This document shows, piece by piece, positions 17,321 to 26,585 of a stretch of DNA of 64,000 nt (position 1 is its first letter; each line of letters begins with the position of its first letter). Under the pieces are notes generated by a model. The model ran no database searches and was not told the DNA's origin. It worked only from the letters and a program-made list of their open reading frames with translations. Made by a program: the position numbers and the translations under genes. The DNA comes from Pyrobaculum sp. 3827-6 (GTDB lineage Archaea > Thermoproteota > Thermoprotei > Thermoproteales > Thermoproteaceae). Where the stretch lies: the NCBI RefSeq assembly GCF_025641885.1, contig NZ_JAOTQN010000002.1, positions 1 through 64,000 on the forward strand, in the 5' to 3' direction.

Positions 17321-18775
17321 ATGAGGAACATTCCTATTAACAGGGTTAGTGACTACGTGTGGGAGATTCCGCCTGGGGTGAAGCCTTGCCAGAAGGTGCC
17401 TGTGAGGATTTATGCAGATAGTGTGTTGCTGGAGAAGATGAAGAGCGACATGACGCTGGAGCAGGGTATTAACGTCGGTTGCCTCCCGGGGATCTATAGG
17501 TGGTCTATTGTCCTGCCGGACGCCCATCAGGGCTACGGCTTCCCCATCGGCGGCGTGGCTGCGATAGACGCCGAGGAGGGGGTCATCTCGCCCGGCGGCA
17601 TTGGGTACGATATTAACTGCGGCGTGAGGGTGCTGAGGACAAACCTCACAGAGGACGAGGTCAGGCCGAGGCTGAAGGAGCTTGTCGACACGATATTTAG
17701 ACTGGTGCCTCCCGGCGTCGGCGGGACGGGCCACCTTAGGCTCTCCCCGACGGAGTTTGAGAGAGTCCTCGCCGAGGGCGTTGAGTGGGCCGTGCAGAAG
17801 GGCTACGGCTGGGCTGAGGATATGGATTTCATAGAGGAGAGGGGTTCGTGGAAACTCGCCGACCCCTCTAAGGTCAGCGAGAAGGCCAAGGCGAGGGGTA
17901 GAGACCAGCTGGGGACGCTGGGCTCGGGCAACCACTTCCTGGAAATACAGGTGGTGGACAAGATATACGACGAGAAGGTGGCTAAGGTATTCGGCATCGA
18001 GAGGGAGGGCCAGGTGGTGGTTATGATACACACGGGTAGCCGCGGCTTCGGGCACCAGGTGGCTACCGACTACCTGCTCATAATGGAGAGGAAGATGAGG
18101 CAGTGGGGTCTGAATCTCCCGGATAGAGAGCTCGCGGCGGCTCCTCTGAGGGACAAGGTGGCGGAGGACTACATCAAGGCCATGGCCTCCGCCGCCAACT
18201 TCGCATGGACCAACCGCCACATCATAATGCACTGGGTTAGGGAGGCGTTTAAGAAGGTGTTCGGCTCTATCGAGAAGGTGGGCCTCGAGCTGGTGTACGA
18301 CGTGGCGCACAACATCGCCAAGCTAGAGGACCACGTTGTAGACGAGAGGGGCACTGTGAGGAGGGTGTGGGTCCACCGCAAAGGCGCCACCCGCGCCTTC
18401 CCGCCGGGGAGGTCCGAGATCCCGGCCAGGTACAGAGACGTGGGCCAGCCGGTGCTGATACCCGGCTCCATGGGGACTGCCTCGTGGATACTCGTGGGCA
18501 CCCACGACTCTATGAAGTTCACCTTCGGCACGGCTCCGCACGGCGCGGGGAGGGTGTTGAGCCGCGAGGCGGCCATCAGGATGTACCCGCCGCACAAGGT
18601 GCAAGAGGAGATGTCAAAGAGAGGTATCATTGTGCGGAGCGCAGAGACGGAGGTGATAAGCGAAGAGGCTCCCTGGGCTTACAAAGACGTAGACCGCGTC
18701 GTCGAGGCCGCGCACCAGGTAGGCTTCGCAAAGAAGGTGGTGAGGCAGAGACCTATAGGCGTCGTCAAAGGCTAA
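17321..18775 (+). CDS. rtcB: tRNA-splicing ligase RtcB
   Basis: Joins tRNA exon halves in a GTP- and Mn-dependent reaction. All signature blocks are present: PDAHQGYGFPIGG (about 67-79), the metal-binding Cys in GYDINCGVRV (about 96-105), GTLGSGNHFLE (about 199-209), the Gly/His-rich MIHTGSRGFGHQV (about 229-241) and the guanylylated-His region APHGAGRVLSREAA (about 405-418). The 484 residues contain no intein, which some archaeal RtcB genes carry. Transcribed alone from its own TATA; the stop is three bases from the convergent PaREP1 gene. Confidence 0.96.
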   Translation: MRNIPINRVSDYVWEIPPGVKPCQKVPVRIYADSVLLEKMKSDMTLEQGINVGCLPGIYRWSIVLPDAHQGYGFPIGGVAAIDAEEGVISPGGIGYDINCGVRVLRTNLTEDEVRPRLKELVDTIFRLVPPGVGGTGHLRLSPTEFERVLAEGVEWAVQKGYGWAEDMDFIEERGSWKLADPSKVSEKAKARGRDQLGTLGSGNHFLEIQVVDKIYDEKVAKVFGIEREGQVVVMIHTGSRGFGHQVATDYLLIMERKMRQWGLNLPDRELAAAPLRDKVAEDYIKAMASAANFAWTNRHIIMHWVREAFKKVFGSIEKVGLELVYDVAHNIAKLEDHVVDERGTVRRVWVHRKGATRAFPPGRSEIPARYRDVGQPVLIPGSMGTASWILVGTHDSMKFTFGTAPHGAGRVLSREAAIRMYPPHKVQEEMSKRGIIVRSAETEVISEEAPWAYKDVDRVVEAAHQVGFAKKVVRQRPIGVVKG

Positions 18776-18777
18776 CT

Positions 18778-19269
18778 TTACTTGTCGGCGGGGGCTACAC
18801 CTATTTTCTGAACAATCTCGAAAACTAGCTGTCTAACTCTATGAAGAGCCAGCTCCACTGAGGTCCCCGTAGCCCACCCCTCGTAGAAGTTTATGTGCAT
18901 GGCGTTTGCGGCGTTCCAGGCGTCGCGTACCCAGTCGCCTAGCTCAGCGGCGATTTTATCCTTATAGCGCCACAGCTCTCCGCGTGACGCCAGTCTGGCG
19001 CCGTCGCGCCAGTAGGCGTAGGCCTTCACAGCCAGCGCCGCCGCCCCCCAAATCTTCTCACTAGCCTGCCTCAAATCACCAGCCCTCAACTCCTCCTCGG
19101 CGGCTCTCAGCAGATCTAAGGCAGCTTCGGCGTATGCCTCGGCTCTGCTTGGGGGATCCACATCTGCCAGCAGTCTTTCCAATACGTAGTCTTCAAGGGT
19201 GATGCCCTCTTTCTCAACTCTTTTGCGCAACTCCGTCACGACGCTTGCCGGAAGACGTATAGTCTCCAC
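18778..19269 (-). CDS. PaREP1-family protein, RHH-like plus HEPN-like
   Basis: About 163 residues. The first ~40 (VETIRLPASVVTELRKRV, then a second helix ending in LERLLAD) look like a ribbon-helix-helix DNA-binding unit. The rest is helical, with AGDLRQASEKIWGAAALAVK and the conserved MHINFYEG near the end, resembling HEPN-type bundles. The GTG at 19269 (Val-Glu-Thr-Ile) is favoured over TTG 19281: it aligns with the start of the copy at 30.4 kb and has TTTATATTAA ~20-26 bases upstream. Positions 18872-19068 are identical to 30503-30699. Function unknown; some related families include toxin-antitoxin proteins. Confidence 0.85.
   Translation of the reverse strand: METIRLPASVVTELRKRVEKEGITLEDYVLERLLADVDPPSRAEAYAEAALDLLRAAEEELRAGDLRQASEKIWGAAALAVKAYAYWRDGARLASRGELWRYKDKIAAELGDWVRDAWNAANAMHINFYEGWATGTSVELALHRVRQLVFEIVQKIGVAPADK
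18872..19068. repeat. 197-bp perfect repeat, copy 1
   Basis: Identical, by direct reading, to 30503-30699 in the same orientation. It lies inside a PaREP1 gene, and the bases diverge immediately on both sides of the block. Confidence 0.9.
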
Positions 19270-19344
19270 GTCATTCCTCAAATTCCAGTTTATATTAATG
19301 TCTGCGCCTCTCTTTCAGATCGTCGGCTTGAACAGGCGCCGTTT

Positions 19345-20040
19345 CTAGCGCTGGATCCATTCGACGCACTCTTTTAAATCACCTGCGTAGAGGGCGTAGC
19401 CCACTATCACCCCGTCGAATCCAAGGCGGCGGGCTGTCTCGGCGTCTCTGCAGTTTTTAACTCCACCTGCGTAGTATATCCTCTCTGCGACTCTCCTCAG
19501 CCTGCCCACGTCTATGTCTGCCTTGACGCCGCCTCCCGTGCCCTCCACCTCCACCGCCGTCACCACGACTGCGGCGTAGGGGCCGGCCTCTGCCAGCAGA
19601 CGCACAGCCTCTTCAAGAGGTAGGGCTCTCTCTAGCCAGCCGCCGATCAAGACGTGCCCCCCGCCGTAGTCTATCGAAACTACTAGCCTCTGTCTGTAAA
19701 GCCCGGCTATCTCTGTGAACAGGTCCCAGTTTTTAAATGGCAACGAGCCGACGACTGCGTATTTACAGAGGGCAAGCGCCTCCTCCACAGCCTCCCTACT
19801 CCTCAGCCCGCCCCCCAACTGGCACCTACCCCCGAGGATCTCCGCGACCCGCTTGATAACTGCCGTGTTGACTGGCCTGCCGGCCTCAGCGCCGTCTAGA
19901 TCCACCACGTGGACAAGAGGGGCTGGTCTGAATTTGTAGGCCAGCTCCACGGGATCGCCCTGGAAGATGTACCGCCCTCTCTCCCCCTTCACGCGCTTTA
20001 CAGCCCTGCCTCCCTCTATGTCGATTGAGGGGATAATCAC
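19345..20040 (-). CDS. hisA: ProFAR isomerase HisA
   Basis: Phosphoribosylformimino-5-aminoimidazole carboxamide ribotide isomerase, fourth step of histidine synthesis. A (beta/alpha)8 barrel of 231 residues with the catalytic Asp in PSIDIEGGRAVK (about 4-15), phosphate-binding LGGGLRS (about 76-82) and YYAGGVKN (about 188-195). The usual second catalytic Asp is in VTAVEVEGTGGG, where Glu-Val-Glu replaces the common Asp-Arg-Asp, so substrate specificity deserves a check. It has its own TATA (ACTATTTAATG, about 26 bases upstream), although hisB lies just upstream on the same strand. Confidence 0.93.
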   Translation of the reverse strand: MIIPSIDIEGGRAVKRVKGERGRYIFQGDPVELAYKFRPAPLVHVVDLDGAEAGRPVNTAVIKRVAEILGGRCQLGGGLRSREAVEEALALCKYAVVGSLPFKNWDLFTEIAGLYRQRLVVSIDYGGGHVLIGGWLERALPLEEAVRLLAEAGPYAAVVVTAVEVEGTGGGVKADIDVGRLRRVAERIYYAGGVKNCRDAETARRLGFDGVIVGYALYAGDLKECVEWIQR

Positions 20041-20092
20041 GCCCCCGCCTCGAAGTACTATTTAATGTTTAACGAGAGGCGGCTCTACCGCC

Positions 20093-20656
20093 TCATTTCA
20101 GCGTTCCCTTTGTAGAGGTGCCCTGGCCGGGCGAGAGGGCGTGTCTCAACGCGAGGCCGAGGGCCTTGTGTGCGGCCTCTATCTTGTGGTGGGGGTCTAA
20201 GCCTCTGGCGTATATGTGGATGGTGGCCCTCGCCTCTGTTGCCAAGCTCCTCACGAAGTGGGGGAACATGGAGAGGGGGTAGCCCCCGATGGCTGTGTCC
20301 GGCAACCTCGTCTTCACCACCCAGTACACCCTCCCTCCGAGATCTACCGCGGCCAGCGCGATGCTGTCGTCCATTGGCACAACCGAGTGGCCGAACCTAG
20401 CGATCCCCTTCCTATCGCCCATGAGGGCGTCCAGCGCCCTGCCGAGCGCGATGGCGACGTCCTCTATTACGTGGTGGCCGTCGTCCAGCCTCCTCAGCTC
20501 CCTCGCGATGACTTTCCCCCCCAGCCCCGCGTACGTGAGCAGGGTCTCCACCATGTGTGTGAGGAAGGGGATAGGCGTGTCGACGGACACCTCGCCGCCT
20601 CGGCTCAGCTCCACGACCACCTCAGTCTCCAAAGTCTTCCGGGTGTACGCGGCCAT
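20093..20656 (-). CDS. hisB: Imidazoleglycerol-phosphate dehydratase HisB
   Basis: Dehydrates imidazole glycerol phosphate in histidine synthesis. Metal-binding His/Glu motifs are present: DDGHHVIEDVAIALG (about 58-72) and HHKIEAAHKALG near residue 160. At 187 residues it is the normal single-domain archaeal form. The ATG at 20656 faces hisF, with one AT block between the two starts. hisA follows on the same strand after a 52-base gap that has its own TATA. Confidence 0.95.
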   Translation of the reverse strand: MAAYTRKTLETEVVVELSRGGEVSVDTPIPFLTHMVETLLTYAGLGGKVIARELRRLDDGHHVIEDVAIALGRALDALMGDRKGIARFGHSVVPMDDSIALAAVDLGGRVYWVVKTRLPDTAIGGYPLSMFPHFVRSLATEARATIHIYARGLDPHHKIEAAHKALGLALRHALSPGQGTSTKGTLK

Positions 20657-20670
20657 GTCCCCCCTCCCGT

Positions 20671-20685
20671 TTGTATTTATATAGA
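20671..20685. promoter_or_regulatory. Shared divergent TATA block, hisB / hisF
   Basis: TTGTATTTATATAG lies midway between the hisB ATG (20656) and the first in-frame hisF GTG (20702), starts 45 bases apart. It is the only AT-rich element there and fits -25 for both leaderless genes. Confidence 0.65.
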
Positions 20686-20701
20686 CTATGCATTAAGCTC
20701 C

Positions 20702-21460
20702 GTGGCCGTGGTGAGGGTCATCCCGTGTCTCGACATGGACGGCAAGGCGGGGGTCGTGGTTAAGGGGGTGAATTTCCAGGGTATTAGAGAGGTTGGCGAC
20801 CCCGTGGAGATGGCTGTGAGGTACGAGGAGGAGGGTGCCGACGAAATCGCCGTACTGGACATCACAGCCACGCCGGAGGGGAGGGCCACCTTTATCGAAT
20901 CGGTTAGGAGAGTGGCCGAGGCCGTTTCTATACCAGTCTTGGTGGGGGGCGGGGTGCGGAGCCTGCGGGACGCAGAGGCTCTGTTTAAAGCAGGCGCCGA
21001 CAAGGTCTCTGTAAATACAGCCGCGGTGAAGAGACCGGAGCTTGTGGAAGAGATGGCTAGAGAGTTCGGTAGCCAATCCACAGTGGTGGCCATAGACGCG
21101 AAGCTGGCTGGGGGCCGCTACGAGGTCTACATAGGCGGGGGACGTGTGGCGACGGGGCTAGACGCGGTGCAATGGGCGAGGGGAGTTGAGGAGTTGGGTG
21201 CCGGGGAGATACTGCTGACGTCGATTGACCGCGACGGGACTAGGGCAGGCTACGATGCCGAGTTGATTAAAAGAGTGACCTCCGCCATCAAGATCCCCGT
21301 CATCGCCTCCGGGGGGGCCGGCGCGCTTGAGCACTTCCACGAGGCGGTCGTGGCTGGCGCCGACGCAGTGCTGGCCGCCTCTCTCTTCCACTTCAAAATC
21401 GTCACCATAGGACAGGTAAAGAGTTTTCTAAAGCAGAGGGGGGTGGCGGTTAGGCTCTAG
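20702..21460 (+). CDS. hisF: Imidazole glycerol phosphate synthase cyclase HisF
   Basis: With HisH it makes imidazole glycerol phosphate and AICAR. The barrel's two catalytic Asp residues are in IPCLDMDGK and [13 protein letters not shown], with phosphate-binding VGGGVRS and ASGGAGA. About 252 residues. The open frame runs far upstream through hisB, so start choice matters: in-frame GTG codons occur at 20702, 20708 and 20711, and 20702 fits the TATA distance. hisH is 8.7 kb away, so the heterodimer subunits are not coupled in one operon. Confidence 0.94.
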   Translation: MAVVRVIPCLDMDGKAGVVVKGVNFQGIREVGDPVEMAVRYEEEGADEIAVLDITATPEGRATFIESVRRVAEAVSIPVLVGGGVRSLRDAEALFKAGADKVSVNTAAVKRPELVEEMAREFGSQSTVVAIDAKLAGGRYEVYIGGGRVATGLDAVQWARGVEELGAGEILLTSIDRDGTRAGYDAELIKRVTSAIKIPVIASGGAGALEHFHEAVVAGADAVLAASLFHFKIVTIGQVKSFLKQRGVAVRL

Positions 21461-21583
21461 AAGGCTTGGCGTGGGACCGCCACAGCTTAGAGGCCGGCTC
21501 AGCTCTGAAATTTACCAACCACGCCGCCGTGGGGATGTGGTTTTTCACTTGTTGGCTATATCAACCGCCGCGTCTTCTAAGGC

Positions 21584-22261
21584 ATGTATGTTTTGACTCC
21601 GCGTTTCAACACTCTGCCCCTGGGGGAGATGTGTGTGAAGTTGGTGGGCGAGGTGCCGGTGGTGCTCAACGAGCCGTGCCAGGGCCGGTACCTGGTGTTG
21701 AAGAGGGGGGAGGGCGTATATCCCGAATCTGCTTCTGTTGAGGAGTCTGTGTTCTACGTAGCTGCTGGGTACCCGAAGAGGGTAGAGCTGAACGATGGGG
21801 CCCTCGCCGTCTCGGACGGGCTGGGCCTATTCCGGGGTTTTGCAAAGAGGGGGGTTTGGTGGGAGTTGGCCAGGGCGTTTAACGCGGCGCTGGCGGTGTA
21901 CGCGAGTAGGTGCATATACTGTACGGCGTATATGGAGGCCGTATTTAAAAGCCGCCCACGTCTACAGGTGGGCAACGGCGTAGTTGCCAGCTTCGAAAAA
22001 ACGCAGGTGGGTTACAGAGCTGTGGTGGTCTCTGGACCTGGGCGTTCAGATGTTTTCAAATGGGTGGTGGAGACCCTCTTCCGTATCTCTACCTACATAC
22101 ATGAAGTGGCTTTGGGGGCGACGGTTGACGCGCCTCTTAGCCTCTACCTACCGCCGACGCGTCCGGCGCCGGCCGAGGGATGGCTAGGCGCTGGGAGGCG
22201 GCCACTAATCGCCACACCTCAGCGCACGCTCTCGGCGCCCAATACGACTGCCGTTTTGTAA
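21584..22261 (+). CDS. Hypothetical protein
   Basis: 225 residues, no family recognised. The N-terminal half is beta-rich (VCVKLVGEVPVVLNEPCQGR region), the middle has a Cys pair (CIYCTAY, about 109-115) and an aromatic-rich helix, and the last 40 residues are Pro/Ala/Arg-rich and probably disordered. The ATG has GCTATATCAA about 26 bases upstream, supporting a real leaderless gene. It sits between hisF and hisD on the same strand but shows no histidine-pathway signature. Confidence 0.55.
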   Translation: MYVLTPRFNTLPLGEMCVKLVGEVPVVLNEPCQGRYLVLKRGEGVYPESASVEESVFYVAAGYPKRVELNDGALAVSDGLGLFRGFAKRGVWWELARAFNAALAVYASRCIYCTAYMEAVFKSRPRLQVGNGVVASFEKTQVGYRAVVVSGPGRSDVFKWVVETLFRISTYIHEVALGATVDAPLSLYLPPTRPAPAEGWLGAGRRPLIATPQRTLSAPNTTAVL

Positions 22262-22366
22262 TCCCTAGATGTTGAGGGCATGTGCAACTCATCTTGAAGC
22301 CTGCCGCGGGGAGCGCCGCTAAGCGTGTAGATAGCAATGCTAATAAATAGGGAGAGTAGGGGAGGC

Positions 22367-23476
22367 ATGAGGAGAGGCTTTCCGCGGGATGTCTTGGATT
22401 CCGTTAGTAAGATTATTGACGATGTGGAGAGCGGGGGGCTGAGCGCGGCTTTGGAGTACTCCAGGCGGCTTGACGGCGTTGCCCCAGAGAATCACCTAGT
22501 CACGCCGAGATCGGGGGGAGACGTTGAGGTGGTGTCGGCAGCCCTCGCCGCGGCCGAGTCGCTTAGGAGGTTTTACGAGAAGATGGCGCCTCCATCCGCG
22601 GCGGATTACTACGGCGGTGTGTTGAGAACGGCGCTGTGGAGACCTGTCAAGAGCGTGGGGCTGTATGTGCCCGCGCGCTACATATCTACTCTCGTCATGC
22701 TGGCGATCCCCGCGAAAATCGCCGGGGTCGACGAGATATACGTAGTGACGCCGCCCCGCGGCGTTACAGACGAGTTGCTTGCTGTGGCGAGGGAGCTCGG
22801 GGTCAAGGCGGTGCTTGCCGTCGGGGGCCCCCACGGCCTCGCCTACGCGGTGCACCACATAGGGGTAGATATGGTGGCGGGCCCCGGCGGGTTGTACGTC
22901 CAGGCGGCGAAGTACCTGCTGTCTCAACATGTCGGGATAGACGGCATAGAGGGCCCCACCGAGCTGGTGGTGTACGCAGAATCCGTAGCGCCCGACACGG
23001 CGGCTAGGGGGGCGCTGGCTCAGCTGGAGCACGGCCCCGCCTCATTTGCATACGTCATCTCGCCGGATTCCGAACTGCTGAGAGGCGTCGAAGAGATATA
23101 CAGGAGAGAGAAGACGTCTTCGATGGGGCTACTGGAGACGAGAAAGGTCTCTGGCGTGGAGGAGGCCGTGGATCTCATCGAGAGAATTGCCCCCGAGCAT
23201 CTGGAGGTGTGGGGGAGGAGGGAGGTGGCTTACAGAGTTAGGAACGTAGGCGCCGTGTCTGTCAACATGCCGAGCCCCTATCTCGACTACGTGGCGGGGA
23301 TCAGCCACGTCTTGCCCACAGGCGGCTCGGCGAGGTGGCGGGGCATCGTGACGCCGCTTACCTTTATGAAGGCCGTCGGCATAGCCGAGGCGGTGGGCGA
23401 GCTGGCTCTCCGCGAGGCCGCCAGAAGGCTGGCAGAGTACGAAGGCTTCCCATTCCACCGCAGGGCGTTGCTATGA
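22367..23476 (+). CDS. hisD: Histidinol dehydrogenase HisD
   Basis: Oxidises histidinol to histidine in two NAD-dependent steps. Motifs include the NAD-binding VGLYVPARYIST region, AGPGGLYVQAAKYLL, GIEGPTELVVYA (about 215-226), the Zn-ligand region LEHGPASFAYV and APEHLEVWG. The ATG 22367 was chosen over ATG 22337 because TAATAAATA (22341-22349) sits 18-26 bases before it and a purine-rich tract precedes it. The C-terminus, FHRRALL, overlaps the hisE start by four bases (ATGA), so hisD-hisE are translationally coupled. Confidence 0.94.
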   Translation: MRRGFPRDVLDSVSKIIDDVESGGLSAALEYSRRLDGVAPENHLVTPRSGGDVEVVSAALAAAESLRRFYEKMAPPSAADYYGGVLRTALWRPVKSVGLYVPARYISTLVMLAIPAKIAGVDEIYVVTPPRGVTDELLAVARELGVKAVLAVGGPHGLAYAVHHIGVDMVAGPGGLYVQAAKYLLSQHVGIDGIEGPTELVVYAESVAPDTAARGALAQLEHGPASFAYVISPDSELLRGVEEIYRREKTSSMGLLETRKVSGVEEAVDLIERIAPEHLEVWGRREVAYRVRNVGAVSVNMPSPYLDYVAGISHVLPTGGSARWRGIVTPLTFMKAVGIAEAVGELALREAARRLAEYEGFPFHRRALL

Positions 23477-23757
23477 CGTGTCAGGTGCTGGAGAAGCTTG
23501 AGGAGGTCATCCGACGGAGAATCGCCGAGGGCAACCCCCAGAGCTACACATACCGCCTATACGCATCGGGCGTCCCCACGGTAGCCCGGAAGGTCGGCGA
23601 AGAGGCGGTGGAGGTGGCTGTGGCGGCCTTGTCAGAGGGGAGGGAGAGGGTAGTGGCCGAGGCGGCCGACCTCCTCTACCACCTCCTGGTGTTGCTAAAC
23701 GCCCTCGGCCTCTCTCTCGCGGATGTCTGCGACGAGTTGGAGAGGCGGATGAAGTAG
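23473..23757 (+). CDS. hisE: Phosphoribosyl-ATP pyrophosphohydrolase HisE
   Basis: Second step of histidine synthesis, removing pyrophosphate from PR-ATP. A 94-residue all-helical MazG-like protein with metal-binding Glu residues in KVGEEAVEVAVAAL and EAADLLYHLLVLLN. The ATG at 23473 overlaps the hisD stop; the frame is open further upstream, but those residues duplicate the hisD coding region. In this genome hisE and hisI are separate genes rather than a fusion. Confidence 0.93.
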   Translation: MTCQVLEKLEEVIRRRIAEGNPQSYTYRLYASGVPTVARKVGEEAVEVAVAALSEGRERVVAEAADLLYHLLVLLNALGLSLADVCDELERRMK

Positions 23758-23769
23758 CGGGGCGACGGC

Positions 23770-24951
23770 TCAGCAACTCTTTAGCTGTAGGAGGAATATT
23801 GGCAGATCTTTCTTGGCGACTATCTGCACCTCCCTGGGGTAGCTCTTCCGGGTTTTGGACGTCTTTATCTCCAGCCTGTAGCTCCCCGCGACTATCTCTA
23901 TCTCTGTCCTATTTCTGTAGTAGTAGACAGAGCCGCATGTTCTGTAGAGGTGTTCTTGAGCCACGTGTTCAAGTAGCGTAGATTCATCAACCGCCTTCCC
24001 GGTCCACCAGGCTAGAGCTCTATATATCAGGGGGTCTCTAAAGAAGATTTTTTTCTCTCGTCGGAGGTTTGGCTTGTCTCCCTCTAGTAGATACGCCACA
24101 CCTAGCAGATAAAGATCTTTGAGAAATTCCACATAGTCGCGGACTGTGTTGTGAGATATCCCAACCTCTTGGGCCACGGCGTGGTACGACAGAGGGCTGG
24201 GAACCTTCTCCATGATGGCGCCTACTACTTCTTTTAATAGCTGGGGGCTCCTTCCGTGTCTATACGTCTCAGAGACCACGGCGTCGATAAGTGAAGCGGC
24301 GGCGTCTGGGTGTTCATTTACAGACTTGGGAAACCCACCTCTCTTTAAGTACTCCTCAAACAAGGCCTCAACCACGGCGGGATCTCTCGCCTCTCCGTAG
24401 AGCACAGTTGCGAACTGGGGGAAGCCCAGCGGCAGGACAACCACATCTCTACCGCCCCCCCTCCGACCTGGAAATTTTTCTGGAGTTTTCAACAGCTCAA
24501 CAGCCGAAGATCCAGTCGCTGTGACCACCGACCTCTCCAAAGCCCCGGAGTCTATGTAAAACTTGACCACCCTCCACCACCCTCTGAGAGAGGTCACTTC
24601 GTCGAAGAATATATATAGCCGCTTGACGCCTCTCGCCTCAGCCCTAGCCAACACCTAATGCATCACCTCTCTAAACTCCCTCAGTGAGACCACGGAGTCC
24701 AGGTCGACATAAACCACAGACTCCGGTGGGACGTTCTCGAGCAGGTGCTTAATGAGAAACTTCACGCCGGTGGTTTTCCCAGTCTGCCGCGGTCCGTAGA
24801 CAAAATTAAGAGCAGGTGGGGCGAGGGATAGGTGCTCTATCCATTGAGGAATCCACCTGACCCTCTCCGACGCCCAGCGCCTAAGGTGTATATCCCTCTC
24901 GGACCAGTCTGGGTCGAACCACCACGGGTTGCTCCGCTCTAACATCTCCAT
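23770..24951 (-). pseudogene. AAA/DUF4143-type ATPase interrupted by an in-frame TAG
   Basis: Both halves are in the same frame, separated only by TAG at 24655-24657. The N-terminal half starts at ATG 24951, about 26 bases after TTTATATTTAA on the coding strand, and carries the Walker A VYGPRQTGKTTG (about 50-61). The C-terminal half carries Walker B YIFFDEVTSLRGWW, an arginine-finger region, a winged-helix segment (VAQEVGISHNTVRDYVEFLK) and a DUF4143-like nuclease-fold tail with EIKTSK. Such ATPases are archaeal genes of uncertain function, often mobile or defence-linked. Without readthrough the P-loop is separated from the rest, so a nonsense-mutated pseudogene is most likely; GTG 24654 could restart the second half. 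Confidence 0.75.
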
Positions 24952-25028
24952 ACCAGCAACCGGTGCCTTAAATATAAATCTTTGATACAAAACTGACAAC
25001 TACACGCAGTTGGCTTGTCAGTATTCTA

Positions 25029-26468
25029 TCAATGTTGCGTGAGGTATTTCAAAATCCCCCTCGCCGCTAGAACCCCGGTGGCCGCGGCGACGTTTATGCC
25101 GCGGGAGAGGCCGGCGCCGTCGCCCGCGACGAATAAGCCGGGAACTGTCGTCATTAAGTTGGCATCTACCGCAGGCCTCGCTGAGTAGTACTTAATCTCA
25201 GGGGCGTAGATGAGTGTCTGTGGGCTCGCTACGCCGGGGGCCAGCTCGTCGAGCTTCTTCAACCCCTCTATAATGTCCTCAACAATGCGGTGGGGTAGCG
25301 CAAGGGATATGTCGCCAGGCGTGACGTCTTTAAGCGTGGGAGATATACTCGACCTCCTAATACGATCCCAGGTGGATCTCTGCCCCCTCTCCAGGTCGTA
25401 AAGCCTCTGGATGAGCGGCTTGCCGCCCCCCAGCTTGGTGGCCAGCCTGGCGATTGACTTGCCGAACTCAAGCGTGTCCTCCATGGGGTCTGTAAGCCTA
25501 AGCGTTACTAGAAACGCGAAGTTTGTGTTGTCGCTCTTTTTCTCTAGGTACGTCTCGCCGTTGACGCCGATCGTGCCGTCCGAATATACCTCCTTAACCA
25601 CGAAGCCGCGAGGATTTGTACAGAAGGTCCTCACCTTGTCGTCGTATTTAGAGGTGTAGAGAACCACCTTAGGGTCGTGCACCGCGTCTGTAAGCGGCTT
25701 CATGACGTGGTACGGCACCTCCACCCTCACCCCGATATCCACAGGGCCGAAGTCAATAGAGGCGCCCAGGCGCTTCAGCTGTGAGACAAGCCACTCGGCG
25801 CCGCCCCTCCCCGGCGCCAAAAGCACAGCCCTCGCGTTCAGCACACCGCGGGTAGTCTTGACGGTGAAGAGTCCATTCGACCCGCGCTCCACCTCCACAG
25901 CCCACGTGGCGTACATCACGGCGACGCCGGCCCCCTCGAGGTGCCGAGTCATAGCCTCCACAACCATCCTACTCCCGTCAGTACCCATGTGTCGCTGGCG
26001 TATTGGGATAATCCTCGCGTTGACCCTCGCAGCCAGCGCCGAGAGCTTCGCGAGGTACTCCATATTAGGCTCGTAGACGCGGCCCGGCGCCCCGAACTTG
26101 ACAAATATCGAATCCACGTAGTTGATAAGCTCCATCGCCCTGTCCCAGTCCCCCACCAGCTCGTGGAGGTCGCCCCCCACGTCCGGCCTGAGGTTGATGA
26201 GGCCGGAGCTCAACGTGCCCGCCCCCCCAATGCCGTACATGATATGGCAGGGGACGCAGTAGGTACACTTCTCCAGAGGAGTCTGCAGAGGGCAGTGTCT
26301 CTGCGAGGCCTTGTACCCGCCGTCGATGAGAGCCACCTTGACCCCCCCGGCCTCTGCCAGCTCAAGAGCGGCGAAGAGGCCCGCCGGCCCCGCCCCCACT
26401 ATCACCACGTCGTAATCCCCCACGTACCGATCCAGCGTCCTGAGGCGGGATAGGTACTGCGTAACCAC
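25029..26468 (-). CDS. FAD-dependent dehydrogenase
   Basis: 479 residues. The N-terminal dinucleotide-binding fold is [22 protein letters not shown] (about 20-41), and the C-terminal FAD site is [24 protein letters not shown] (about 440-463). A Cys-rich stretch, [19 protein letters not shown] (about 57-75), could bind a metal or cluster. It resembles the uncharacterised FAD-dependent dehydrogenase group (COG2509-like); the substrate is unknown. It is transcribed alone, divergent from purA with 117 bases between, long enough for two separate promoters. Confidence 0.8.
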   Translation of the reverse strand: MVTQYLSRLRTLDRYVGDYDVVIVGAGPAGLFAALELAEAGGVKVALIDGGYKASQRHCPLQTPLEKCTYCVPCHIMYGIGGAGTLSSGLINLRPDVGGDLHELVGDWDRAMELINYVDSIFVKFGAPGRVYEPNMEYLAKLSALAARVNARIIPIRQRHMGTDGSRMVVEAMTRHLEGAGVAVMYATWAVEVERGSNGLFTVKTTRGVLNARAVLLAPGRGGAEWLVSQLKRLGASIDFGPVDIGVRVEVPYHVMKPLTDAVHDPKVVLYTSKYDDKVRTFCTNPRGFVVKEVYSDGTIGVNGETYLEKKSDNTNFAFLVTLRLTDPMEDTLEFGKSIARLATKLGGGKPLIQRLYDLERGQRSTWDRIRRSSISPTLKDVTPGDISLALPHRIVEDIIEGLKKLDELAPGVASPQTLIYAPEIKYYSARPAVDANLMTTVPGLFVAGDGAGLSRGINVAAATGVLAARGILKYLTQH

Positions 26469-26585
26469 TTAACAACGCACACAGCTGGATATTTATAATA
26501 TTACTAGTACAAATTACCAAGCCGCCCAGCGATAGACGGTGCAGATAGGCAGTATTACTTAAAACCACTGCCGCAGACGAGAAAC

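Noticed and set aside
17300-18310. 336-codon minus-strand frame opposite rtcB
   Set aside because: His/Leu/Arg-rich shadow of rtcB; no family signature and no promoter.
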